NCBI RefSeq assembly: GCF_023638055.1
Contig: NZ_JAKRVY010000001.1
Span: 62,001-126,000, forward strand
Direction: 5' to 3'
DNA from: Natranaeroarchaeum aerophilus
Lineage (GTDB): Archaea; Halobacteriota; Halobacteria; Halobacteriales; Natronoarchaeaceae
Length of the DNA: 64,000 nt
In this document: positions 37,025 through 46,149 of the stretch, in pieces
Layout of the letters: every line of letters starts with the position of its first letter
Numbering within the stretch: position 1 is the first letter of the stretch
Notes under the pieces: generated by a model
What the model was told of the DNA's origin: nothing
Databases searched by the model: none
The model's input: the letters and a program-made list of their open reading frames with translations, nothing else
Translations under genes and position numbers: made by a program

Positions 37025-40000
37025 ATGCGAGACGAAGACGAACGCTACTTCGACCGGCTGGAAACGGAACTCGACGCCGCGATGGACGTCGCCAGCGAGG
37101 CGAAAGCACGCGGCGGCGACCCGAAGCCGGAGGTCGAGATCCCCATCGCCAGGGACATGGCCGACCGCGTCGAGAACATCCTCGGCATCGACGGCGTTGC
37201 CGAGCGCGTCCGCGAACTCGAAGGGGAGATGAGCCGCGAGGAGGCCGCACTCGAACTCGTGACTGACTTCGTCGAGGGGCGGGTCGGCGAGTACGACTCG
37301 CGCGACGGCAAGATCGAAGGCGCGGTCCGAACGGCGGTCGCCCTGCTGACCGAGGGCGTCGTCGCGGCACCGATCGAGGGGATCGACCGCGTCGAGATCA
37401 ACGAGAACGACGACGGCACCGAGTTCGTCGCGGTCTACTACGCCGGGCCGATCCGTTCCGCGGGCGGGACCGCACAGGCGCTGTCGGTGCTGGTCGCCGA
37501 CTACGCTCGCTCGCTGCTCGACGTCGACGAGTTCAAGCCCCGCGACGACGAGGTCGAGCGCTACGCCGAGGAGGTCGGCCTCTACGACAAGGAAACCGGC
37601 CTGCAGTACTCGCCCAAAGACAAGGAGACGAAGTTCATCACCCGAAACTGTCCGATCATGCTCGACGGCGAGGCGACCGGCGAGGAGGAAGTCTCGGGCT
37701 TCCGGGATCTCGAACGGATCGAGACGAACAGCGCCCGTGGCGGGATGTGTCTCGTCCTCGCCGAGGGGATCGCGCTGAAAGCCCCGAAGATCAAACGCTA
37801 CACGCGGAATCTGGAGGAGGTCGACTGGCCCTGGCTTGACGACCTGATGGACGGTACGATCGGCAAGGACGACGGGGACGCCGACGAAGGCGACGAGGAC
37901 GAGAGTGAGGACGAAGACGGCGGCGAGGCCGGGGCTGACAAAGCCGACGAACCGGCCGAGCGCGAGGGACCGCCGCGGGCCGAACCGAACGGCAAGTTCC
38001 TCCGGGACCTCATCGCCGGGAGGCCAGTCTTCTCACACCCGAGCGAGGAGGGCGGCTTCCGCCTTCACTACGGGCGGGCACGGAATCACGGCAACGCGAC
38101 CGCCGGCGTCCATCCCGCGACGATGCATCTGGTCGATGACTTCCTCGCGACCGGCACCCAGATCAAGACCGAGCTGCCCGGCAAGGCCGCAGGCGTCGTG
38201 CCGGTCGACACCATCGAGGGGCCGACGGTCCGGCTGGCCAACGGCGAGGTCCGCCAGATCGACGACCCGGCGGAGGCCATCGAGATCAGAAACGGCGTCG
38301 AGAAAGTCCTCGACGTCGGCGAGTATCTGGTCAACTACGGCGAGTTCGTCGAGAACAACCACCAGCTCGTGCCCGCGGGCTACACCGTCGAGTGGTGGGT
38401 CCAGGAGTTCGAGGCGGCCGGAGCGGACGTCCAGGCGATGCGGGACGATCCGGGCGTCGATCTCGCGGACCCCGACCCCGAGGAGGCGCTCGACTGGGCC
38501 ACCGAGTACGACGCGCCCCTGCACCCGAACCACACCTGTCTCTGGCACGACATCGACGTCGAGGCGTTCGAGGCGCTCGTCGCGGCCGTCGAGGACGGGA
38601 CAGTCGACGCGGACGTTCCGGCGATCGAACACAAGAGCGTCGAGCCGTCGATCCTCGACGTGCTCGTACTGCCGCGTTCCGAGACCGTCCGGGAGGCCAT
38701 CGAGGCGCTCTTGCTCGAACACACCCAGACTGACACGACACTGCGGATCCCCGTGTGGCGGCCGTTCGTGCGCTCGCTTGGCTTCGCAGTCGATGGCGAG
38801 GACCTCACGCGGACGTGGGACGAGCTGTCGGCCGACGCCCGGTCGTGGCCCAACGCCGTCGAAGCCGTAAACGAGGTCGCACCCTTCACTGTCCGGGAAC
38901 GCTCGCCGACCCGTGTCGGAAACCGGATGGGCCGACCCGAAAAGTCCGAATCACGCGAGCTCAGCCCCGCCGTTCACACCCTCTTCCCGATCGGCGAGGC
39001 CGGGGGTACCCAGCGCAACGTCGCCGACGCGGCCAAACACGCCGACTCGATGACCGACACGCCCGGCGAGGTCGAAGTCGAGGTCGGCCGCCGTGAATGT
39101 GTCGACTGTGGCGAACACACGTTCAAAACCCGCTGTCCGGAGTGTAACGGCCATACGGAGCCACACTACGAGTGTCCCGACTGTGAAAGCCGGCTGTACC
39201 CCGACGAGTCGGGCCGGGTCTACTGCGACCACTGTGAGGTCGAGGGCACCAGCGTGGAGACGCGCGTCGTCGACGTCCACGCGGAGTACCGCAATGCGCT
39301 CGAATCCGTGGGCGAACGCGAGAACGCCTTCGAGATGCTCAAAGGCGTCAAGGGGCTGTCCTCGCACAACAAAACGCCCGAGCCGATGGAGAAAGGCGTC
39401 TTCCGTGCAAAACACGGCGTCTCCTCGTTCAAGGACGGCACCGTCCGGTACGACATGACCGACCTGCCGATCACGTCGGTCCGCGCGAGCGAACTGGACG
39501 TCACGGTCGACCAGCTACGCGGGCTGGGCTATCAGGAGGACATCCACGGCGAGGCGTTAACTCACGAGGACCAGCTCGTCGAGCTGAAAGTGCAGGACGT
39601 CGTTCTCTCCGACGGCGCGGCGGAACACATGCTCAAGACCGCGGACTTCGTCGACGACCTGCTGGAGAGCTACTACGGGCTCGACCCCTACTACGAGGTC
39701 GAGGACCGCGAGGAACTGGTCGGCGAGCTCGTCTTCGGGATGGCCCCCCACACCAGCGCGGCAACCGTCGGACGCGTAATCGGCTTTACGAGCGCAGCCG
39801 TGGGGTACGCGCATCCGTTCTTTCACGCGGCAAAACGCCGGAACTGCTTCCATCCCGAGACGGAGATCACATATCGCTCACCCGACGGAGAGTGGGAGCG
39901 AGTCGAGATCGAACAGTTCGTCGAGGAGCGCCTCGACGAGCCGAGAACGGATGACTTCGGGACACTGGTCGAAGAACTCGACCAGCCACTGTATGTCCCA

Positions 40001-42676
40001 TCGATGGACGAAGACGGCCAGTCGACTGAGCAGCGGATCGCGACGATCTCGAAACACCCGTCGCCGAACCACCTGATAAAGATCCAGACAACCAGCGGGA
40101 AGCAGCTCCGGGTCACCCCGGACCATTCGATGCTTCGATGGGAAGACGGCGTACAGCGAGTGCCAGCCAGTCAGATAGAAGTCGGAGACTCCATTCCGAC
40201 CCGTTCTACGGGACCCGCTGACCGAACCGCATCAACACAGGCAGTGTCCGCAGACGGTGGTCAAACGGATACCGAGACCGTCGAACGCGTCGAGATAAGC
40301 GAATCCGACGTAGAGCACACGTACTGCCTGACAGTTGAACAAACGAACACTCTTGAAGCGAATAAGTTGCTGTCTGGTCAGTGCGATGGCGACGAGGACT
40401 GTGTAATGTTGCTCATGGACGGGCTGTTGAACTTCAGTAAGACGTATCTCCCCGATCAACGCGGCGGAAGTGTCGCAGAGAACTCACGGCTCGTTGCTAC
40501 TGATCCAACAGGAAACGTACGGTTTCTCACTTTTGAAGAGTTCTGGAACAGACTGGACTCGCCGATCGAATATGACGGCAAATTCCGAAAAAAGACCTGT
40601 CGCTCGGAAGGCTGGAAGACCTATGCGTTTGATAACAACCACGACGCATCACTGCAACCCATCGAGAAAGCCATCAGATACGAGACAGACGAAGAGCTGC
40701 TTCGGATCGAAACGCAATTCGGGCGATCACTGGAGTTGACGAAACACCACAGCCTGTTCCGCTACGGTGAGAACGGTATCGAAGAGATCGCTGGTGCCGA
40801 ACTGTCGGAGGGCGATCTCGTTGTTGCGCCCCAACAGCTCGATATCGAACCGACCGAAACGACGATCGACGTAACTGAGTGTGTGGAAAAGCCGTACGTC
40901 GTAATCGATGACCACGTCGAGGATCTGCTCACCACGATCTGGGAAACGACCGAGAGGGGGGGTCCAGAACACAGGGCGTTCGACAGCGGGCTGTCGTACC
41001 GGCTCTCGAGACGAAAAATTTCGTGGGAACAATTTACGACGATTCTCGACACGGCTGGCTATGAGATCCCGACAGATCTAAAAATCGGGTTCGAGGGTTC
41101 GACAGATGGGATCGCACGCGAGATCGACATCGACGAGGACTTCGCCTGGCTGCTGGGACTGTATGTCGCTGAGGGGTCCCGTTCGAGTGTCTGTCCAACC
41201 ATCCACAACTCGGACGAAGACGTGATCGATCATGCAGCCGATATAATCGAATCGACACTCGGTCACGAGCCCGAGCGACGGTGGTCGAACCGAAGTTACG
41301 AACTCCGGTTCCCAGCTGTCTTCCGTGCTGTGCTGACTGATCTCGGCCTCGGTGCACATGATAGCTACAGTTCCAGTGAAAAAACGGTCCCCGAGTGTAT
41401 CCGCAACGCACCGCTGGACACTGCCCGAGCGTTTCTACGGGGATTCATCACGGGTGACGGAAGCGATAGTACGGACGATAACTGTACGACGGTTGCGTTC
41501 CATACGACCAGCGAAGATGTAAAAGATGGAATGGTCTTCCTGCTTCACCGGTTCGGACTTGTTGCGAACATCTCGTATCAGGAGAACCGCCCAGGGAATC
41601 GACAGCCGATCTATGCGGTTACCGTTTCAGGCGGAGCAACTGACAATCCCTTGCACCGCGTATTGAACGGCAAGCAACCGTATCAACCAAAAAGTCTCGT
41701 TGTGGCAATTCCTGAGGCGCTGCGGGAACTACGCGAAATGGAGATACGAGATATCAAAGAGATCATTCCAAAGTATCTCAAGCGTCGGTCGAACATCTCA
41801 TTGGCCAAACTTACCGAGATATTCGAAGAGCTCAACAGCCGATCACTTCCGGCTGCTGCCGAATCAAAGATTGAGGATCTTCGCCCGCTGGTGAACGGTG
41901 ATCTGTCATATCTGAAGATACAATCCGTTGATACTGTCGATTATAATGGATATCTGTATGACCTTCAGGTCGGAGGTGAGCCGATTTTCACAGCTAACTG
42001 GCTCTATGCGCACAACTCGATGGACGCCCCATTAGTAATGTCCTCCCGAATCGATCCCGCCGAGATCGACGACGAGGCTCACAACATCGACGTCGTCGAC
42101 GAGTACCCCCTGGAGTTCTACGAGGCGGCCCGCGAGATGGTCGATCCAGAGGACGTCGACATCGAGATCGCCGAGGCGACGCTGGGGACCGATCGGGAGT
42201 ACACCGACTTCGGGCACACCCACGACACCGCGAATATCGCGCTCGGGCCGGACCTGTCGGCGTACAAGACGCTCGGCTCGATGATGGATAAGATGGACGC
42301 CCAACTGGAGATATCGCGGAAACTGCGGGCGGTCGACGAGACCGACGTCGCAGAGCGCGTCATCGAGTATCACTTCCTGCCGGATCTGATCGGGAACCTG
42401 CGGGCCTTTTCGCGGCAGGAGACCCGCTGTCTGGACTGTGGGGAGAAGTACCGCCGGATGCCGCTGAGCCGGGAGTGCCGGGAGTGTGGCGGACGTGTGA
42501 ACCTCACGGTTCACGAGGGATCGGTCAACAAGTACATGCAGACTGCGATCACGGTCGCCGACGAGTTCGGCTCGCGCGATTACACGAAACAGCGCCTCGA
42601 AGTGCTGGAGATGAAACTGGAGAGTATCTTCGAGGATGATACGAACAAACAGAGCGGGATCGCGGACTTCATGTGA
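37025..42676 (+). CDS. polC: DNA polymerase D large subunit DP2, containing two inteins
   Basis: 1883 residues as translated; 1188 after removal of two inteins (941-1119 and 1149-1664), a normal haloarchaeal DP2 length. Extein features: an N-terminal helical domain, an acidic low-complexity insert (about 280-322), zinc modules (CVDCGEHTFKTRCPECNG..., ECPDCESRLYPDESG, CDHC near 690-740), the catalytic NCDGDED motif split by intein 1, SMDAPLVMSSRIDP after intein 2, a last zinc finger (CLDCGEKYRR...CRECGG) and a C-terminal PIP-like tail (QSGIADFM). PolD is the replicative polymerase of euryarchaea; the small subunit DP1 is not in this window. Co-transcribed with the PPC gene. Confidence 0.97.
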   Translation: MRDEDERYFDRLETELDAAMDVASEAKARGGDPKPEVEIPIARDMADRVENILGIDGVAERVRELEGEMSREEAALELVTDFVEGRVGEYDSRDGKIEGAVRTAVALLTEGVVAAPIEGIDRVEINENDDGTEFVAVYYAGPIRSAGGTAQALSVLVADYARSLLDVDEFKPRDDEVERYAEEVGLYDKETGLQYSPKDKETKFITRNCPIMLDGEATGEEEVSGFRDLERIETNSARGGMCLVLAEGIALKAPKIKRYTRNLEEVDWPWLDDLMDGTIGKDDGDADEGDEDESEDEDGGEAGADKADEPAEREGPPRAEPNGKFLRDLIAGRPVFSHPSEEGGFRLHYGRARNHGNATAGVHPATMHLVDDFLATGTQIKTELPGKAAGVVPVDTIEGPTVRLANGEVRQIDDPAEAIEIRNGVEKVLDVGEYLVNYGEFVENNHQLVPAGYTVEWWVQEFEAAGADVQAMRDDPGVDLADPDPEEALDWATEYDAPLHPNHTCLWHDIDVEAFEALVAAVEDGTVDADVPAIEHKSVEPSILDVLVLPRSETVREAIEALLLEHTQTDTTLRIPVWRPFVRSLGFAVDGEDLTRTWDELSADARSWPNAVEAVNEVAPFTVRERSPTRVGNRMGRPEKSESRELSPAVHTLFPIGEAGGTQRNVADAAKHADSMTDTPGEVEVEVGRRECVDCGEHTFKTRCPECNGHTEPHYECPDCESRLYPDESGRVYCDHCEVEGTSVETRVVDVHAEYRNALESVGERENAFEMLKGVKGLSSHNKTPEPMEKGVFRAKHGVSSFKDGTVRYDMTDLPITSVRASELDVTVDQLRGLGYQEDIHGEALTHEDQLVELKVQDVVLSDGAAEHMLKTADFVDDLLESYYGLDPYYEVEDREELVGELVFGMAPHTSAATVGRVIGFTSAAVGYAHPFFHAAKRRNCFHPETEITYRSPDGEWERVEIEQFVEERLDEPRTDDFGTLVEELDQPLYVPSMDEDGQSTEQRIATISKHPSPNHLIKIQTTSGKQLRVTPDHSMLRWEDGVQRVPASQIEVGDSIPTRSTGPADRTASTQAVSADGGQTDTETVERVEISESDVEHTYCLTVEQTNTLEANKLLSGQCDGDEDCVMLLMDGLLNFSKTYLPDQRGGSVAENSRLVATDPTGNVRFLTFEEFWNRLDSPIEYDGKFRKKTCRSEGWKTYAFDNNHDASLQPIEKAIRYETDEELLRIETQFGRSLELTKHHSLFRYGENGIEEIAGAELSEGDLVVAPQQLDIEPTETTIDVTECVEKPYVVIDDHVEDLLTTIWETTERGGPEHRAFDSGLSYRLSRRKISWEQFTTILDTAGYEIPTDLKIGFEGSTDGIAREIDIDEDFAWLLGLYVAEGSRSSVCPTIHNSDEDVIDHAADIIESTLGHEPERRWSNRSYELRFPAVFRAVLTDLGLGAHDSYSSSEKTVPECIRNAPLDTARAFLRGFITGDGSDSTDDNCTTVAFHTTSEDVKDGMVFLLHRFGLVANISYQENRPGNRQPIYAVTVSGGATDNPLHRVLNGKQPYQPKSLVVAIPEALRELREMEIRDIKEIIPKYLKRRSNISLAKLTEIFEELNSRSLPAAAESKIEDLRPLVNGDLSYLKIQSVDTVDYNGYLYDLQVGGEPIFTANWLYAHNSMDAPLVMSSRIDPAEIDDEAHNIDVVDEYPLEFYEAAREMVDPEDVDIEIAEATLGTDREYTDFGHTHDTANIALGPDLSAYKTLGSMMDKMDAQLEISRKLRAVDETDVAERVIEYHFLPDLIGNLRAFSRQETRCLDCGEKYRRMPLSRECRECGGRVNLTVHEGSVNKYMQTAITVADEFGSRDYTKQRLEVLEMKLESIFEDDTNKQSGIADFM
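39845..40381 (+). other. Intein 1 in DP2: 179-residue mini-intein with C-terminal Gln
   Basis: The insertion interrupts the conserved AKRRN/CDGDED junction. Block A starts with Cys941 (CFHPETEITY). Block B contains the TPDH motif (RVTPDHSMLRW). The C-terminal block is EHTYCLTVEQTNTLEANKLLSGQ, followed by extein Cys1120. There is no LAGLIDADG endonuclease, so it is a mini-intein. The last residue is Gln, not the usual Asn. Gln-ending inteins at the same PolII site are known from Pyrococcus and do splice, so activity is plausible. Confidence 0.9.
40469..42016 (+). other. Intein 2 in DP2: 516-residue Ser1 intein with LAGLIDADG homing endonuclease
   Basis: It begins at Ser1149 (SVAENSRLVATDP) after extein LPDQRGG and ends HN, followed by extein Ser1665 (SMDAPLV). 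Block B has LTKHHSLFRY. The two dodecapeptide motifs of the homing endonuclease are LLGLYVAEGS and LRGFITGDGS, each with the acidic catalytic residue. The block F/G region reads GYLYDLQVGGEPIFTANWLYAHN. Third-codon positions are visibly more AT-rich than in the surrounding extein (for example gattataatggatatctg), a sign of separate origin. Confidence 0.92.
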
Positions 42677-42740
42677 TAAGAGGGGGCGCCAGAGTGGTTT
42701 TTGGCCGGGGTTTTTATCCTGCGCGTCCAACCTACGGACA

Positions 42741-42944
42741 ATGTCGCTACTCGGACGGTTCGTCGACTGGTTCGGCGAGCAGACCATGGGCGTGCAGGTC
42801 GGGACGACGACCCTGCTCTTTGCCGTCCTGTTCGTGATGGGTCTGTACACGCTTGGCATTCTTCCAGCGGTGATCCTCGTGGCAGTGCTACTCGAACACT
42901 GGTACAGAAGCGATATGGACGAGCTAGAGGGGTGGAACGAGTGA
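42741..42944 (+). CDS. Small membrane protein, 67 residues
   Basis: ATG 42741 opens a frame beginning MSLLGRFVDWFGEQTMGVQVG, then a hydrophobic region of about 30 residues (TTTLLFAVLFVMGLYTLGIL and following) long enough for one long or two short helices, and an acidic C-terminus (HWYRSDMDELEGWNE). Haloarchaeal codon use and an upstream gtttttatcc at 42710-42719 support expression. No known family is recognised. Confidence 0.55.
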   Translation: MSLLGRFVDWFGEQTMGVQVGTTTLLFAVLFVMGLYTLGILPAVILVAVLLEHWYRSDMDELEGWNE

Positions 42945-43032
42945 ACACCGTCCCCGATCGACTACCGAACGGGGACGATGGGCATCAACCAAGTCCCAGC
43001 TCTCGGAGATCCAATCGAGCGGCGACGCCACG

Positions 43033-43040
43033 TTTTTATC
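43033..43040 (+). promoter_or_regulatory. TATA box of the OFA-type MFS gene
   Basis: tttttatc is centred about 27 nt before GTG 43063, which supports this GTG as the start. Confidence 0.55.
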
Positions 43041-43062
43041 GGGGCTTGCCCCTCGTTGGAGT

Positions 43063-44310
43063 GTGAACACGGCTGCCGACATCGACGAGCGAGCGAAGTC
43101 GCTGCTAGGGTACTCGCGCTGGTGGCAGGTCGCCGCCGCCGCGGTGATGATGGCACTCGTGAGCCCGTACCAGTACGTCTGGTCGTCTCTGGAAGGACCG
43201 CTCGCGGCCGAACTCGACGCCTCGCTGTCCGCGCTGGGCTTTGTCTTCACCCTGTACGTCGTTGCGATGTCGCTGATCCAGTTCCCGGCGGGCTGGTGGC
43301 GGGACCGCTACGGTCCGCGAGCGGTGACGTTCGTCGCAGGACTGCTCGCGGGCGGCGGCTATGTCGCGCTCGCCTTCGCCACCGAACTGTGGCAGGTATA
43401 CGCCGCCTACGGGATCGGCGCGGTCGGCGTCGGGATGGTCTATACGGTTGCGGTCAACACCGCAGTCAAGTGGTTCCCAGACCAGCGCGGACTGACCACC
43501 GGAATTGGTACGATGGCCTTCGCCGCCGGGAGTGCGGCGTTCGTCCCGTTCGTTCGCTACATGGTCAACGTGGATGCACTGTCGACCGGCCTCTGGAGCA
43601 TGGGCGTCCTCATCGCGGTCGGTATCGTCGTGGGGACCGTCGTACTCAGGGACCCGCCCGTGGGCTGGCACGAGGCGACGGACGAGGGATCGACCGACGG
43701 CGGGATCGAGCAACCGGAGACCAGCCGGGTCCAGTACACCTGGCGGGAGATGGTCCGGACCTGGCAGTTCTGGGTCATGTACTTCATGTTCATCGCGGTA
43801 AGCGCTGCGGGGCTGATGATCACCGCCCGGAGCATCCTCTACGCGGAGCAGGCCGGTCTGACGGCTGGCGTCGCAACGGTCGCCGCAACCGCACTGCCGA
43901 TCGCCTCGGGGGGCGGCCGCCTCGTCGTCGGCGCGCTCTCCGATCGATTCGACCGCGAGCGCGTGACCGCACTCTCGTTTCTGGCCTGTGGCGTCGGAAC
44001 GGTTGGAATCGTCGTCCTCGCCGGGATCGACAGCGGCGTCGGGTACGTACTGACCGTCTCCATCGCCGTCTTCTTCTGGAGCTCGCAGTTCTCGCTGTTT
44101 CCCAGTCTGGTCGGCGACTACTACGGGCCCAAACACTCCTCGACCAACTACTCGCTCGTCTACTCGGGGAAACTGTGGGGTGGCGTGTTCGGCGGCGGCG
44201 TCGTCGGGTGGCTCGTCGGCATCATCGGCTGGGATGCCACGTTCCTGGTCGGCGGCGCATTGGCTCTGGCTGCTGGTGTTGCCGGGATCTTCCTGCGTGC
44301 GCCGCAGTGA
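43063..44310 (+). CDS. MFS transporter, OFA (oxalate/formate antiporter-like) family
   Basis: 415 residues, 12 membrane helices, central loop of about 40 acidic residues after helix 6. The segment GMVYTVAVNTAVKWFPDQRGLTTGIGTMAF is highly characteristic of the OFA family, as is GLMITARSILYAEQAGLT in the second half. The helix 2-3 loop GWWRDRYGPRAVTF is the MFS A-motif. Likely a monocarboxylate or related organic acid carrier; the exact substrate is unknown. Single-gene unit with a leaderless promoter. Confidence 0.88.
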   Translation: MNTAADIDERAKSLLGYSRWWQVAAAAVMMALVSPYQYVWSSLEGPLAAELDASLSALGFVFTLYVVAMSLIQFPAGWWRDRYGPRAVTFVAGLLAGGGYVALAFATELWQVYAAYGIGAVGVGMVYTVAVNTAVKWFPDQRGLTTGIGTMAFAAGSAAFVPFVRYMVNVDALSTGLWSMGVLIAVGIVVGTVVLRDPPVGWHEATDEGSTDGGIEQPETSRVQYTWREMVRTWQFWVMYFMFIAVSAAGLMITARSILYAEQAGLTAGVATVAATALPIASGGGRLVVGALSDRFDRERVTALSFLACGVGTVGIVVLAGIDSGVGYVLTVSIAVFFWSSQFSLFPSLVGDYYGPKHSSTNYSLVYSGKLWGGVFGGGVVGWLVGIIGWDATFLVGGALALAAGVAGIFLRAPQ

Positions 44311-44475
44311 GCCATCTCATCCGGTACGGCGGCCGGTGACTCTCCGCCTGCACAGAAGTATCTCGAGTTCACAGCAGTGCAGTATCAATTCTATATAGCC
44401 ACATATAGTTTACACCTGTATATCAGTCATACCCAGTTCACTCGTCTCAGCCGTCCGAGAGGCTCCCCTGCGGCG

Positions 44476-44482
44476 TTTATAT
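44476..44482 (+). promoter_or_regulatory. TATA box of the rubredoxin-like protein gene
   Basis: tttatat is centred 27 nt before ATG 44506; it rules out the longer in-frame extension beginning at 44377. Confidence 0.6.
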
Positions 44483-44505
44483 CCGATCGTGTCGTACGGT
44501 CCCAT

Positions 44506-44799
44506 ATGAGCCAGCAAACGAAGTCCGACGTATCGCTTGGATCGGCGGTGTACAACGACGACGGAACCAAACTCGGCACCGTTCGCGGCTTCGACGAGAG
44601 CGGGTTCTACGTCAGACTCGATCCGGACGCCGAGGCCCAATCCGTCGACCATCTTCGGTCGGGACAGAGCTACGGCGAGATGGACCTGATGTGGCGGTGC
44701 TGGCAGTGCGGGGAAATGGGCCAGATAGAGGACATGCCCGAGGACTGTCCGGCCTGTGGTGCCGGCGGTGAAGAGCTATATTACTGGACGGAGGACTAG
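44506..44799 (+). CDS. Rubredoxin-like zinc-ribbon protein (haloarchaeal DUF7130-type)
   Basis: 97 residues from ATG 44506. The N-terminal half is a small PRC/barrel-like strand region (LGSAVYNDDGTKLGTVRGFDESGFYVRL). The C-terminal half is a rubredoxin-like knuckle pair, MWRCWQCGEMGQ and CPACGAGGEELYYWTED. The four cysteines would bind zinc or iron. Highly conserved in haloarchaea. The family number is from memory and should be treated as tentative. It may be an electron carrier or structural zinc protein; no partner gene is evident. Confidence 0.8.
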   Translation: MSQQTKSDVSLGSAVYNDDGTKLGTVRGFDESGFYVRLDPDAEAQSVDHLRSGQSYGEMDLMWRCWQCGEMGQIEDMPEDCPACGAGGEELYYWTED

Positions 44800-44829
44800 C
44801 TTTTTCGCCGCGCGACGTGCACGTCGGGT

Positions 44830-45738
44830 ATGGAGATTGTCGTGTTCGGGGCGGGTAGCCTGGGGAGTCTACTGGGTGGACTCCTTGGCAGCGAACATCA
44901 AGTAACGCTTGTCGGTCGTGACCCTCACATCGCTGCAGTCCGTTCCGGTGGGTTGTCGATCACCGGGACGTTTGACCAGAAAGTACGCCCCGATGCGACG
45001 ACCGACGGAACGGGGTTGACGGCGGATCTGGCCGTCGTCACTGTCAAGAGCTTCGATACGGAAGACGCCGCCCGGAGCCTCGCAACTGGGGAGTACGACG
45101 TCGCGTTATCGGTACAGAACGGGATCGGAAACGAGGAGACCCTGAGTGAGCATCTCGACTATCCCGTGCTGGCCGGGACGGCGACCTATGGCGCACGGCT
45201 CGACGAGCCGGGTCACGTCGACTGTACCGGGAAGGGAAAGGTGACGCTCGGCGCACGCAACGGTGGGACGTCATCCACCGCGGACGATATCGCCGCGACG
45301 TTCACCGCTGCAGGCATCGACGCCAGCGCAGTACCGGATATGCCGCGCCGACTCTGGGAGAAACTGGCAGTCAACGCGGGCATCAACCCGGTCACCGCAC
45401 TCTCACGCGTCCGAAACGGTGCTCTCGGGGAGGAACCGCCAAGTGAGATAGCCCGTACCGCCGCAGTTGAGACGGCACGCGTCGCCAGAGCCGAAGGAGT
45501 TGATCTAGCCGACGAAACCGTCCGATCAAGAGTCGATACGGTGGTCGACGCGACGGCGAGAAACCACTCCTCGATGTATCAGGACGTGCTTTCCGGGCGG
45601 CGCACGGAAATAGAGGCGATCAACGGAGCAATCCTCGAGCGTGCGGAGGGTCACGGGATCGACGTGCCGGTGAACCGGACGTTGGCGGGGCTACTCGGGG
45701 CGTGGGAGCGCGAAAACACGAACAACGGGATACGTTAG
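44830..45738 (+). CDS. panE: Ketopantoate reductase family protein (2-dehydropantoate 2-reductase)
   Basis: 302 residues. The NADP-binding GAGSLGSLLGGLLG is at the N-terminus. VQNGIGNEETL and the catalytic-lysine segment EKLAVNAGINPVTALSRVRNG are conserved ketopantoate reductase features, with the C-terminal SSMYQDVLSGRRTEIEAINGAI signature. The enzyme reduces ketopantoate to pantoate for coenzyme A synthesis. Haloarchaea often have several family members, so the exact substrate is not certain. It overlaps the convergent NifU-like gene by a few bases at the stops. Confidence 0.85.
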   Translation: MEIVVFGAGSLGSLLGGLLGSEHQVTLVGRDPHIAAVRSGGLSITGTFDQKVRPDATTDGTGLTADLAVVTVKSFDTEDAARSLATGEYDVALSVQNGIGNEETLSEHLDYPVLAGTATYGARLDEPGHVDCTGKGKVTLGARNGGTSSTADDIAATFTAAGIDASAVPDMPRRLWEKLAVNAGINPVTALSRVRNGALGEEPPSEIARTAAVETARVARAEGVDLADETVRSRVDTVVDATARNHSSMYQDVLSGRRTEIEAINGAILERAEGHGIDVPVNRTLAGLLGAWERENTNNGIR

Positions 45739-46094
45739 AAGGGTGCCTGCGGGCCTTCGTCGGCGTCGGCGTCGTCGCTGCTGGATTCGCCTGGGAAGGA
45801 TGGGCTCATGCCGCCGCCCCCACCGTGACCGCCGTCGTCGCCCGTTCCGGCGTGGACTTTCTCGATTTCGGGGATCTCCTTGACCATCCGGCTCTTGATC
45901 GCCTGAATCGTCATCGGGGAGATACCACAGCCGCTACACGCGCCGCCGAGCTGGATGTGGACCTCACCGGTCTCGCGGTCGATGTCCTGAATGGCCGCGC
46001 TACCGCCGTGCATCTGGATCTGTGGGAAGTTCCGTCGCAGGAAGTTCGCCACGCGCTCTTCCAGGTCGTCTCCCTCTGCCGTCTCGGTGCTCAT
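45735..46094 (-). CDS. NifU-like C-terminal domain protein (Fe-S scaffold type)
   Basis: 119 residues from ATG 46094; a second ATG at 46100 is also possible. The NifU C-terminal domain is clear: VANFLRRNFPQIQMHGGSAAIQDIDRETGEVHIQLGGACSGCGISPMTIQAIKSRM, with the cluster-binding CxxC (C-S-G-C). The last 35 residues are Gly/His/Ser-rich and disordered (DDGGHGGGGGMSPSFPGE). Such proteins assemble or carry 4Fe-4S clusters. No other isc/suf gene is near. Confidence 0.88.
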   Translation of the reverse strand: MSTETAEGDDLEERVANFLRRNFPQIQMHGGSAAIQDIDRETGEVHIQLGGACSGCGISPMTIQAIKSRMVKEIPEIEKVHAGTGDDGGHGGGGGMSPSFPGESSSDDADADEGPQAPF

Positions 46095-46149
46095 ATCCAT
46101 TCGTACGTAGCCAGCGTCCTTAGACCTTTGGAGTCGGGCCTGCTGGCGA

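Noticed and set aside
37025-42676. Insertions in DP2 interpreted as frameshift or assembly error
   Set aside because: The reading frame is uninterrupted, and both insertions have splice-junction residues and intein blocks in the right positions.
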